From: Klebsormidium nitens
Taxonomy: Eukaryota; Streptophyta; Klebsormidiophyceae; Klebsormidiales; Klebsormidiaceae
Reading direction: 5' to 3'
Length of the DNA stretch: 64,000 nt
NCBI GenBank assembly: GCA_000708835.1
Contig: DF237202.1
Location: 1 to 64,000, forward strand
The notes under the pieces are model-generated. The model ran no database searches, was not told the origin of the DNA, and saw nothing but the letters and a program-made list of their open reading frames with translations. Positions 49,501 to 60,511 of the stretch are shown here, in pieces (position 1 is the stretch's first letter; every line of letters starts with the position of its first letter). The position numbers and the translations under genes were made by a program.

Positions 49501-52500
49501 GTCTACTTCAGCGGTACAGAGGAAGGATCTGGACTTACGTGAGAGGTAGATGTTCATGTCGACTTTGAAGTCCTGATAGAAGACCGATCCGTCCAAGTTC
49601 AGAAAGTCGAAGGTGTCTGGCAAAACGTCGACGATTGCACCACGGGACCTGCAAGCGCAATGAGATGATCTAGCCCTTTATTCTGGCGATCTCATTCTTA
49701 GTAAGTATCTTTGTGAAAAGGCTTTTGAGAAGGCGTAACCCTGAGTGGTAGGTCAGGTGGTAGAGTCCTTGAAAGTGCGAGAGTGAGTGTGATTGTGTCC
49801 GTGTGAGACTTGTCGGCTGAACGATGTATCAAGAGGATCCAACATTCACAAAAAGCAAAGGAAGTAACCGACATGCGTCTTTACCAAAAAGCTTTGATCT
49901 CGCGCAAAGATCGTCTGAACAAGCTCTTTGGAAAGTGTTAAAAAAGTCGCTGAAGCAAGGAAGACCGTTCAGGGGAGCTCGGCCTTCAATCGAAACCAAG
50001 CCAAAGTGAAACCAATTCAAGCAGCATCGTACTCCGCAAGCGAGAGCAAAACAAGTTGAGCCGAAACCGAAAGCGGCTCACAATGAAGCGACTTTCCAGG
50101 ACGCTTTGCTTTTAAGTTGGAAAGGCAATGACTGACACCACCGGTAGAGTGTCCCGGGGAACACAGATTTCGAGCTCTTGAAAAACGATAGCTGCGCGCT
50201 TTGATGTTTGGCAGATAGGTCAAAGGCGAGTCGGGTACGATCCGGCTCAGCTTTTGTCAAGCGTCACTTGACTGCTTATCTGGTCCACTTGCGAAGGAGA
50301 TCACAACCCTGTTTTCGTCTTGGGACTGGTATCCGCTGAACGTAGTCCATCAGATTGATGTCAAACATGACTGCAAGCTTCCCCGACCTTCTAACCCCAT
50401 ACTCGGCCGCCTCCAAATCTCGCTGAATTACCTGAGCATGTCCGGTAGTTTCGCGTAATTGTCAACAACCGGACCGTTGATTGGGATTAAGGGGTACACG
50501 TCGCTGCCGTCCGGGTTGGGCGAGCGGAAGACGGCGATCTTCTTGCCTGGGCGGAACGGAATGCGAACGGTCAACTTGTGAGGACGCTTCTAGACGTGCG
50601 CCAACGGAAGCCCTGGAGAATTCCGCTTGCTGCTGATAGCTCTGCATTCGCCCGCTACATAACTTCGCGTCATGAGGCGGCGTGTTCGACACAAGCAAGA
50701 TAGATATGTGCCAAAAATTTGAACTTTGGACTTACGTCAAGAAACAAAGGCACGACCCAATCGTTCTTGTCCGACTTTTCTGAGATAAGGTGACGAGAAA
50801 GTTGGATTTGATTCTTACAGACAATCAGTCGGGCCTATGAGAAAATCGCCAGACGTCATGGCTAATCTGCAAACGCTATGAGCACTAGCATCCAAGCGCA
50901 GGACCCTCGTCTGCCTCTGCTCGATCCGACTCATTTCCGGTGACTTTACCGTCTGCTTCCGTCACTTTCTTCTCCAGAAAAAGCGCGGTAAAATCGATCC
51001 CAATCCAACGCAAACCGAATCGGTCGCAAAACCCGAGGCCGCTTGCAGTCTCCAAAGGCGGCCGCGGCCGCGGCGAATTGCGGCCGCGAAGCCGAACGGC
51101 GCCTACCTGCGAGACCGTTGGGATCGAGGAACGGCAGATAGCCCCCCTCCGGGCGGGTATATTGGGGCAGCCAAGGGGTGGATCCGGAATGGACCGGGTC
51201 AGCCAAGTCGTCATAAGCCATGGCGTCGAACATGTATAAGCAGTCGGCGACCGTGCGGCAGATGGGGCTGCGAAGAAAGATACAAACAATTAGTCGTACC
51301 GTATGATCGTTGAATTTCTGACCGAAGTTGGCCCAGTCAATAAACAAGGCTATGTACTAGAGGTCGGAATCCAGCCTGAAACAGACCGTTTGTTTTCTGA
51401 GTTTGAGGGCAGTCGACACGTGGCGGCATGCGAACAGAGTAGGGTATCAGGACTGCAAGCTAGTCAGCACAATCAGGGCTCGCGTTAGCCGACGAAAATG
51501 GTTAAAGGTGGAAGCTGAAAGCGGAGCCTATCTTGGATCTGTCAGCCTAGCAAAGGGCTCAACTCAGCGAGTCAGTCATAGAGAACAGCGACGTGGTTTT
51601 CAGCACGGAAGAGGAACGAGAAAAGCAATTGGTCCAGTCTCTCACCGAAGAAGTCACAAAGAGTTTTGAAACCGCGTATCTTACCCTGCCGTGTCTTGGG
51701 TACTTGAAATCGGCACAATTCCGTTCCGGCTCATGACTCCGTTGGTCGGCCGAAAGCCCACCACGCCGTTCACGCCCGCTGGCGACAGAACGGAACCGCC
51801 GGTCTCGCTGCCGACCGTCACCGCAATCTGCAGCGAGTGACCAGGTTTTGTTTTAGAACTTAAAAGTAAGCGTCTTCGGAAGCGTCTGAGTAACGTCAGA
51901 GAGCGACCAAGACGACCAGGATACTGCTTGCGTTTCGCCTGGGATCATGCTGTCACGTTCCTGTCGAAGCGACAATCAAGCGCGGAAACTTGCTCATCGA
52001 TCGTCGCTGCGTGCTGAGTTAGCAGCTATGCTCCTTTCAAGGTTGGCGTCAGAAACAAGGGGCCGCAAGCCACCCCCAAATCGCCCACTTTTTCTGGTTT
52101 CAAGCAAAATTACGACCTCATATTGACACTAAGACAAAGGGCAAGTGCGCCCCCCGCTCTTCATTTCTTGAATTAAAACGTGTTTGGCCAGAAAGACCCT
52201 TGATACTGATGTGTTCAAAGGGCCTAGCTCGCCAACCATGATAGACGCCGTATTAATGTATACAAAGACGCTGATCAAAGCATTTCTGGAGCCTTGCTTT
52301 AGCAGCTAAGACGAGCTGGGGTGGCAGAAACCCGAAGCATTGGAAGAGGGTAGATTCAGTCCGGTCTTGAAGCTGCCAGCGCTCGATCGCGCTCGAAGCG
52401 CGCCCAAGTAGCGCACTGACCCTGCAAAAGAAGCTCAACCAGACAGCAACCAAACGGTAGTTGCTTCATCGGGTTGATACTTCAAAGAACCGAGCCAAGA

Positions 52501-55500
52501 TGGCAGCTCCGCTTACGATATTCGTAGCCGCCCCAACAGCGGAAGCCCCGGAGCTCCCCGAGATGATTCCGGGGCTGTAAGTGTTGGTGAACGTTTGGTT
52601 GACCGGAACGGCGGACGGTATCTCCGGGTAGTACGGCAGGTCGAACGTGCTGACGTTGATTGGCTGGTACCGCACGTAAGGGCTCTGTACCATCAGAAGT
52701 GTTTAGAAAGTTAGCAACTTAGAAACTTGTAAAGTCAGACGTTAGAACCGGGTGCATGAAGTGCTGGTTAAAAGCGGTTGCTTTGAGGGTTTCTTTCCAA
52801 TGGAAATTGCATAGAGAGGTTTGAGATCAAGGAAGAAGCCTGAGTAACCTTTGCTGATTACAATGGAAGCGAAGGGTTTGGAGCTTTCAAGTCAGAATTA
52901 GTTAACGAGGGACGATTTAAATAAAAACGGCACTTGTTCGAGCATCATTATTTGGGCTCCTCTTCTACCAAAACTCAAAAGGAACGGAGAGCTTAGTGGC
53001 GCATATTTGTCCAACACACTTTTCGTTTCCAGATTAGAGTTGTCCTTTTTGTACGAGTATTCTTTCTTACAACCTTCTATTCCGCCGCGCCCGTTCCAGA
53101 CCGAGATGCCGCCGGAAGTCTCGGAGAACGCCCGTTCCTTGAGACCAAAGTATTAATCAACTTTGTTTCTCGACATTAGTGGTTCAAAAATAAGCTTGTT
53201 ACAGACTCATCGCTTGTTTGTTACTCACATAGGTTTGTCCGCCGCGCCCGCTCCAGCCGGCGATGCCGCCGGGGTCTCAAAGAAGGCCCATTCTTCATGT
53301 CCCAAAGTAACTTTTCCAACTGAGATAGAGAGCAGTCCTAACCCACTACAGATCTTCACAACATGAACGCTTTTACTTACAATCTTTGTCCGCCGCGCCC
53401 GTTGAGCCGGAGATGCCGCCGAAGATCGTGAAACGGCCTACTCTTCGTGAACCAAAATACCATCTTCAATAGCTATACTTTGCGTTCTTAAGCAGAGGTC
53501 TCAGTCTGAACAGAAATAAGTATCCACTCACAAAGGTCCTCTGCTTCGCCCGTTCCAGCCGGAGTTGCCGCCGGAGCTATTGAAGAGAGCCCACTTTCCT
53601 TGGACCAAAGTACCGTCTTCATTTGAGATAGTTTGCGTCTTCGAATAAAGAATGTCGCAATCTAAACACACATCCTCTACTCACATAGGTTTGTCCGCCC
53701 CTCCCGTTCCAGCCAGATATGCCGCCGGAGCTCTTGAAGAAGGCCCACTCGCTGAGGCCCATCTTGGCCATCATGATGCCGCCCGCGTCGCGCAGCTTGG
53801 TCACGATGAAGGCTTCTTTGTGAATCGATCCCAGTAGATTCCATGAACCTGCGCAAAGCATCATGAAGGTTCAGTAAACAGGGTTTTTGAAACATGTGTC
53901 TTCAATCATTGGGCCACTTCTAAATCGGCCGCCACACGATGAAGGCTTCTTTGTGGATCGAGCCCAGCAGGTTCCACGAACCTGCGCAAAAATCGGAATC
54001 ATGAGATCTTCGCCTACAGGGTTTCTGGAATTTGTGTCTTCTCACTGGGTGGCGTTCGGCCGCGACACGATGAAGGCTTCTTTGTGAATCGATCCCAGCA
54101 GATTCCACGAGCCTGCAAAAGGCTTGCAAACGTAATGAAAACATATCTTGCAGGGCGGCATGCGACGTCCATTCGACGGACCCCCAGAAGTTTCTGTGCC
54201 CCAATACGAGAACCTTCGACGGATGTGCAGAAAGCAAAAGGCTGACGTACCAACCGCTGAAACGTCAGGCCTTCCAGGATTTTGGTGCCCTGTGGCAGTG
54301 ACTCACGGGACTGACAGTTTGATGTGTTGGAGCATATGGGCTCCCGGGAGAGATGTCTCGAGGAACGTGCAAAAGAAGTTGAAGGTCCTCATTGCGGAGG
54401 ATCTTTGTGCAAAAAGGACGCCTTTACTTTCGAGCGGAACGCGTTGGAAGAAGCGTGTCTTCCTTATTTTCGACGCTGGCCGGGCCCGACCTCGAGCAGG
54501 GTTCTTAAACAACTCCATTTTGTTATCGCGCACAACTCATGCGAATTTTAAGTTGATGCCGCACGTGAACCTGAACGTCTCTGCAACTTGCAAGCTCGTG
54601 AAACGTAAATCGCTGCGAAACTCAATGAAGTATGACCGCCGAACAGAAGACTTAAAAACTGCCGAGCTTCTCACCTGCAGTGCAGTTGAGCCCATCCGAA
54701 GCGATGTTGTCCTTCAGTCCAATCGGGATTCCGTGCAGTTTGCTGAAGCTGCAGTTTGGCATACACGCCGCGCGTTCCTTGTCTTTCTCCTCCGCCAAGG
54801 CGATCACGTTGGGGTCGATCTCAAGAACGGCGTTTGTCGCGTATGCAACCTGAATTGAACGAGCGGGAAGAGCGTTAGGGCATGCTACAGGGACTGCGTT
54901 GTGAAGAACGTAGAAAGCTTTGCGTTAGGCAATCGAGTGGCTTGCTGGCTTGCAGTCGGGGTTGAAGTTGAACCCTTCAGAGGTTGTTGTTCGTCTTCGG
55001 CCTGGATCAAAACGGGGCCGATCTCAAGAACAGCAATGGTTGCGAGTACAACCTGACGTGGCAAAAGCTTAGAGATGTATTAGGGTTGGTGTCACGGCCT
55101 GAACTGTTTCGTGTCAAAGACTGACTTCCTGCATCATCTTTAGAAGTTGTCTGTCGAGTCTCTTCCGCCAGAGTCGAGTCTTACGATTGATGCTGCACTG
55201 AGTTGCGTTCACGACATGAAAGGTTTTGGAAATCGAGCTTGAAAGACAGCCCCGGGACTTGTAGCTTTCCTTGTTTGGAACGAAAGTCAGGCTTTAGATG
55301 AAGAACAAAAGCTGTCAAGAACGGCGTTGGGTGCATATGATGGCCCTGAGTTTCTGCAGCTTCCTCCAGAAAAAATAGTCAGATCGGGAAAGAAATTTCC
55401 GGCCTCTCGACCTGATTCTAATGCTGTTCCGCCTACTTACTGTCCACCTATCTTAGCCTTGCCCTTGAAGGTGCTACGCAAGCCGGGACCCGCGATCTCC

Positions 55501-58038
55501 TGCAATATGCACCCCGCGAGCAGAACCTTCATAGCATCGAAGAGGCCTTGTGACGGACACGAGAGATTTTAGGTTCCAATCATACGAATTTTGCTCTTGC
55601 GGATGCTTACGATCAATTTGGAAAGGTGAGTAAAGTCAAATAAGTGGAAATCTTTACCTGGCCCTTGAACGTACTGATGCTGTCCAGGTCTGCAATCCTC
55701 TGCAGGTAGCACTCAACCAGGGCACGTGACGTCAGCGTCCCCGCAGCAAAAGCGTCCTGGATCTCGTCGATTGTGATCTCGATGACGTCATCGCAGTTGA
55801 AGTTGGAGGGCTGACTTGGAAAGGAGCCGTCGGGGGACTGCTTATAGCAGGTGTAGCCAGTGCCGGGAAAGCAGCTGCGCAAAAATGGAGAAAAGGACCG
55901 AGGTCAATCAGGATAAGGCAACAAATAGAACAACAATCACATACAGACAAACAAAACGAGACAACTGGAATTTTTAACTTCGTGTTTTGAAAGTGAAGGC
56001 AAGCTGACGTGAAGGATTCAAATGCTGGCAGAGGAAGGAGCTACTGAGGGAATGCTTCTGACGGCTGTTCCTATCATGAATGCAGTGGCATGGACAACTA
56101 AAAGCTTGTCGTTCAGATTCAACCTTTAGTCGGAGTAAAAGAGATTCACGTGTCGTCTTTGGCATAATGCGTCTTTGGCATAATGCGTCTTTGGCATGCT
56201 GAGAATGACGGACAGAGCTTCCTCAAACAAGGCTGACTTGTGTTCAGAGGTTCAAAAAGGTCCTGACTTCCGGTACTTGTGAAAGAAGGCCTATTGTGTG
56301 CATACGGCATACCTCAAGCTATTCCAGACTAAGACAGCGAAAGGACAGGACCTACCTGTATCCAGAAGGGCAGCAATAGGTTGTCGCTGTCCCAGGAACC
56401 GTGCAAATAGTTGGATACATACCCGAGTTACAGAAACCAGATGCTGGAGCCGCGATGCCGATGGGCGCGGTTCCTGAAACGACAGCCACCAAAGGGAGAC
56501 CCTTTCAGCTCGGAAGATACAATATTAGAGTCGCTTTCTTAAGAGTAAAACTCGTTGATACTGTTCTGAGAGCAGGATCCATGTCCCCTTGCGTAAAGCA
56601 GTCGAAAAACCCGAATTTCTTGCGCGAGGGATGTAGAGACCGTGTCAAGACCGGAACATTCAAGGGACACATGTTCTGACAAAAAGAGAGACTTTTTGGT
56701 ATTCCATTTAACCAGCTGAACCATGCCCTAATGATTGCAGAGACCCGGGCAGGAGTCAGTAATGATAAGAGGGCTTGTCATGGACAAAACAGTGACGGCA
56801 TTCCAGGCAGTCAGACAAGATCTCTGAGACATCTTTACACGTCATCAAGAAAGTTCTAGTATCTACCGCGGTGCTTGCTTGACTTGCAAGACAGCAGCTT
56901 TGACGTGTTGCTCAAAGTACAGAGCGTAGACTGTACGGAACTTGTCAAAGCAAACAAAGCTGCGCAGCATACCGTCCATTGTGGTCGCTTGCAACAAAGC
57001 CCTTCGTGTGTTCTGCTCTTCAGCCCTGTGCTCAAGTCTCTTCTCCAGGGGGAGAGCGACCGCCGTTGTCGCAAGCACCAGCACCAGAACTGCAGAGTCG
57101 ATGAGATTTGCTTGACGCAAGCACTTGTTGATATGAAAATGAGATGGTCCATCCAAAAGTTGCAATGGATGTTCACTTAATCGTTACTTCATGTAGTCTT
57201 CTTGCTCACTCTCGAAGCAGGAGCTTAGGCCCGCCTCAACCAAACACAATTATGCTTTCGAACCTGCGAATTACTTTCTTTATTGAGTTCGTATGGATCA
57301 GAAAGACACACTCGCAGACACACTCGCAGAAGGTAGCGAAGGTGGAGCCATTGGATGAGTCTAAGGAGCGGCCAAGTCCCTGGAGATAGCAAGCATGGGC
57401 TGAGGAATTAGAGATGCGCAGGGCTGAAGCTGGTTTGTTGGTTTGAGCATTGAACTTAAGTAATTTGGGCCTACAGAGACATACAAGATGGGCACACGAG
57501 CTAGGTGGTAGATTTATCAATGGTTGGATCATTCTAAAACGGATGGATAACCGGAGGCATGTTGAGAAGAGAGTATTGGTGAGGAAATGTAAGGTTATGG
57601 AACAATGCACATATGTATTTCAAAAGGTTGGAGATCTGGGTCGCATTGACGATAGAAAAGCAGTAGCTTTCAACATCAAGTTGAGTTGCAAGCTGGCTAC
57701 TTATCCAATGCTGAGCTGCAAAGAGTAGCAAGGATTGCAATGCTGTCAATGTTGCTGTGCTTTAAGTACAATCAAGCTGGGCATTGCTGCAGCTTCATGC
57801 AGATGAGGTTCATGAGTGGCCCTTAGCAGAAGAAATCCGTGAGTCCTGTCTTTCTCTAGCATCACAAAGATGTCAAGGTGGTGAATCACACAAAAAGCTA
57901 GCGAACTAAAGCCAGCAATCAGAATCCTAATGATGAAGAGAACAGAAGATCGAGATGCGGACAAAACTCACAGATGCATTTGGTGGCAGTCTGCCAGCTC
58001 TTCAGCACCCCAGAGCCGGTCCCAAACGAAGCCGCCAT
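46561..58038 (-). CDS. Secreted amidase-signature hydrolase with Cys-rich N-terminal module
   Basis: Predicted extracellular amidase (Ser-cisSer-Lys amidohydrolase, amide to acid plus ammonia or amine). Exons: 58038-57972, 57089-56973, 56443-56356, 55874-55658, 54849-54675, 53848-53685, 52684-52517, 51827-51685, 51267-51107, 50779-50736, 50574-50432, 49648-49539, 49108-49041, 48427-48293, 47427-47324, 46747-46561. Phase closes throughout, giving 696 residues. Exons 1-2 encode a signal peptide (Lys-rich start, core [16 protein letters not shown], residues ~21-36). Residues ~63-100 are Cys-rich ([24 protein letters not shown]). Amidase core: [11 protein letters not shown] (Lys ~209), [12 protein letters not shown] (cis-Ser ~320), [20 protein letters not shown] (nucleophile Ser ~344), [10 protein letters not shown]. 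The full catalytic triad is present. Substrate is unknown. The donor after exon 48427-48293 (GTGCGC) is weak. Introns around exons 5 and 6 carry decayed exon copies. Confidence 0.9.
47475..48165. repeat. 343-bp recent tandem duplication in an amidase intron
   Basis: A ~343-base unit is present twice, head to tail: GGGTCTCTGAAATTTGATAC starts at 47514 and again at 47857. The copies look about 95% alike by eye. Shared features run through ATGCCCCAAAGATCCCCCTG and GGCGAAGCCCCCAGAAAGGG. The start of a third copy is near 48155. This is the least diverged repeat in the window. Confidence 0.92.
48500..48850. repeat. ~174-bp diverged tandem duplication in an amidase intron
   Basis: Blocks such as GAAGGTTCTGAG, ATCAAGTGGGG/ATCGAGTGGGG, TGTACTCGA/CGTACTCAA and CTCGGTCGAG recur with an offset of about 174 bases. 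They lie in the intron upstream of exon 49108-49041's downstream neighbour. Confidence 0.8.
53078..53605. repeat. Four decayed copies of the amidase exon 6 end and donor
   Basis: The exon end with its splice donor (plus strand CTCACATAGGTTTGTCCGCC at 53680 onward, then CGTTCCAGCCAGATATGCCG) recurs at about 53078, 53233, 53384 and 53534, a period of 150-156 bases. Each copy keeps the GCC(G)CGCCCG, CCAGCCGG and TGCCGCCG core. Three of the four also keep a CTCAC or CTTAC (GTGAG/GTAAG in transcript) donor-like word. Confidence 0.9.
53925..54125. repeat. Two decayed copies of the amidase exon 6 start and acceptor
   Basis: The exon's opening (plus strand GATGAAGGCTTCTTTGTGAA, then GATCCCAGTAGATTCCATGA, 53802-53848) recurs at 53938 and 54069, offsets 136 and 131 bases, each ending in CCTGC before a polypurine stretch. 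The copies are 85-95% alike by eye, so these are young duplications. Exon 6 is therefore flanked by copies of itself on both sides. Confidence 0.92.
55003..55063. repeat. Decayed copy of the amidase exon 5 start
   Basis: GGGCCGATCTCAAGAACAGC, then AATGGTTGCGAGTACAACCTG, parallels the real exon start GGGTCGATCTCAAGAACGGC, then GTTTGTCGCGTATGCAACCTG at 54812-54852, about 206 bases away. The acceptor CAG is retained. A weaker echo (TCAAGAACGGCG) is at about 55316. Confidence 0.85.
56159..56202. repeat. 16-bp short tandem repeat
   Basis: GCGTCTTTGGCATAAT is present almost three times in succession inside an amidase intron. Confidence 0.85.
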
Positions 58039-58879
58039 GACAACAGATACGCCACCGCTTTCGAGATATTTGGCCTGTGCTCGCAGCTAAGACAGTTGCA
58101 AAAGGGTTCCCGTGGAGATAAGGAAAATAGGTGCAGGTTACATTGGCATTGCGAGCTGGAAGCGTACTCAATGTAGATCACTGCATTTGAAGCTGTTTAC
58201 CTAGTAGCGAAATGCACCATACGGTATTATACGGCAGCTCTCCATTGGCACTCTCTCTTGCATGGGTGCAGCTATAGGACATGGAAGTTGGAATGAGTCG
58301 AATGACCCTTCCACCGCTGACAGCCTGCAATGTGTTGCTGCCACGCCTTGCTGGCATTCTTCAGACCATTTCTTACAGGACGTAAAACCATCAGAATCCA
58401 GATGATCCTGATGTACAGCAGTACACAGTCTGCATGAGCTGGCGCCATAACCTGACATGCTGCAGCCTGCGAGGCGGCCATTTACCAGCTGCAAATGCAA
58501 ATTGCAATCCTGTCCGCTCAGGGCTGAATCCTGCTCCCGACGCCGCGTCTCCATTGAAGGCTGTCTGCGGCGCCATGATGATGATGAGAGCATTGAATGA
58601 TCAAGCTTCAACAGTTCTACCTAAACTTGCAGTGCCACGTGTTTACCAGACAACCCAACACCACGGGCAGATTCCACATCGGACGGTTCCGAATGCATAC
58701 TATCACCAAATCAATTGAATGACGCCAGCACATTCTTCTCTGATTCATTGGCTATTATATTCACTCCTTTCCACGTGTTCGGCGTGGTTTGCCGGCCGGC
58801 CAACACTGTGAAGTTTGAACCGTCCTCGAAGCGGTCGCAAGTCCGGTCACTCTGGTCAGTCGATCAACAGTCACTTCAT

Positions 58880-58970
58880 CACTTCGGTCTGCAGGATGAC
58901 AGGATGGTATGAACGCGGACAAAGCCAGCAAAAAGAGCAACAAAGGAGCCGTGGCAATGTGCACAACCAT
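58880..58970 (-). other. Possible alternative first exon encoding a signal peptide
   Basis: A minus-strand ATG at 58970 in good context (GCCATGG) opens MVVHIATAPLLLFLLALSAF followed by IPSCHPA, a convincing signal peptide, and a GTGACT donor-like site lies near 58875. It sits 0.9 kb upstream of the amidase ATG in the same orientation and just downstream of a TATA-like box. It could be an alternative amidase start, an upstream frame in a leader exon, or the first exon of a small separate gene. Confidence 0.35.
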
Positions 58971-59018
58971 GGCCCCAATCAACGGAACCCGCCGGGCGCG
59001 ACTTCCGATCAGCCTCTG

Positions 59019-59028
59019 TATTTATATA
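59019..59028 (-). promoter_or_regulatory. TATA-box-like element
   Basis: TATATAAATA on the minus strand lies 49 bases before the ATG at 58970, at the usual position for a TATA box serving a short leader. Confidence 0.45.
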
Positions 59029-60511
59029 CGACAGTTATTCATGATCTGTTCATCTATAGTTAAATTGAATATATTTTGGTGCTTCCTTTAGGCAAGCTCG
59101 TGAGGCCTTGATACCTTAGCATCAATATTGGGGTCAACTACATGGCCGCGCGCGCGGCGGCGACGTCAACAATATAGCTAAGGCGCTATAGACAGTACGT
59201 GAGAATGGCTGATTCGCGCACTAAAGTAACGGTGGCAGAAGTATCGATTTTCTGATCAGGAGGGGACGTGGGGCGCAGCCGAGACAATGGGCTCGCGGGC
59301 GCGATCAGCCGGTTATACTCAGATCGGAACAGCTTGAACTTATAGAAGCCGAGCAACGTATTCACTCACTCACGAACTCAGTCACACTCAAGAACATTTG
59401 CGCCTACATTGTACACACTGCAAAACTCAGCGTCTTCACAAGTTGGGCTTTGCTTTGCAGAGTGTGGAAAAGATTATGCACCACGACGGTACCCCCCGCA
59501 CCACCCGGCAGTCCACTGGCCGGGCGCGCAAAACATACTGAACGATCTCGATATACCATGCATGTCTCTGGTAAAATATAGGCCGGCATGCGATGCGTGC
59601 ATACTAAATAATCTTGCCGAGTCTTCGGTAAAAGAAAGAGGATATTCTGGACGGTGACGCTGACGTATTCAAGTCGGATCCACCGTGCAATACTCAACGA
59701 CCGTCGAAGGGTTCCCGAGAGCTGCGGCGCTATGAACGGATCCCAGCTGTCCACATATGTAAATGCTGAGCGCTAGATCGGGATTCTGTGTTAGTAAAGC
59801 AGTGGCGATAAGGTTCGCTGTTTCGATGATGCAACGAAAATGCTGCTCGTCAGTGATCGACGGCTCTGTCGACTGGCCCGGACTTCGAGGCAGCACTTCT
59901 GCTTCACAAAAAATCGGAACAATCCGAGGACTCGGTTGAAGATTGGACTCAGCCGATATACCGTCCCTTGCTGCTATGATGTATCTGTGGCAAAAAGCGA
60001 ACGGGCTTGGGGAAGGAGTCTCGGTTGAGCTCAGGCGAATTGTTGAGTCGCTCAACAATGAAGGCGGCGCACACGGTACCAATACTTTCAGCTTACTTGA
60101 GAACGAATGATACCGCTTCTCTTTGCGCACTTCGCGCAGGAAATTGTTGAAAATATTCGACACAAAAACTGTCGGTAGCTAGGACGGAGTCATGGCCCTG
60201 ATCCAGTGATCCAAAAGTTATCTATGCTTACTTGCTCTCAGTAGACTTCAAATTCGTAAACGGGTATTTATGAATACTTACAACAAATGCTTTGGGCCTA
60301 ATCGAGGCCCTTAATGCTGTACAGCTTGATGCGGTGAGCCCAATCAAGCAAACCGCTTCCCACTATTTAATCCACTTCGCTGATTTCGTTTCCCGGGTGC
60401 CAGTGCCGCGGTGTTTCGTGTTGTAGGCAGACCCCGGACACCGGTGCCTTGCCCAAACGGCCCCAATCTCACTTTTTTACGCTGCGAGCCACACACTATA
60501 TATCCTATCAC

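Larger units (their letters stand above)
58039..60511. other. Region upstream of the amidase gene
   Basis: The region contains a possible alternative first exon and TATA box (58880-59028). It also holds GC-rich DNA near 59145-59170 and a 164-codon minus-strand frame (60163-59669) that starts with GTG and matches no family I recognise. The 3' flank of the next gene is at the right end. Confidence 0.5.

Noticed and set aside
58201-58611. Cys-containing 136-codon minus-strand frame
   Set aside because: Residue pattern does not fit a known Cys-rich family, no consistent splice partners were found, and it ends at a TAG abutting a GTAAAC; left uncalled.
59669-60163. 164-codon minus-strand open frame
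   Set aside because: It begins with GTG, has no recognisable domain or nearby splice context, and sits in intergenic DNA; likely chance.
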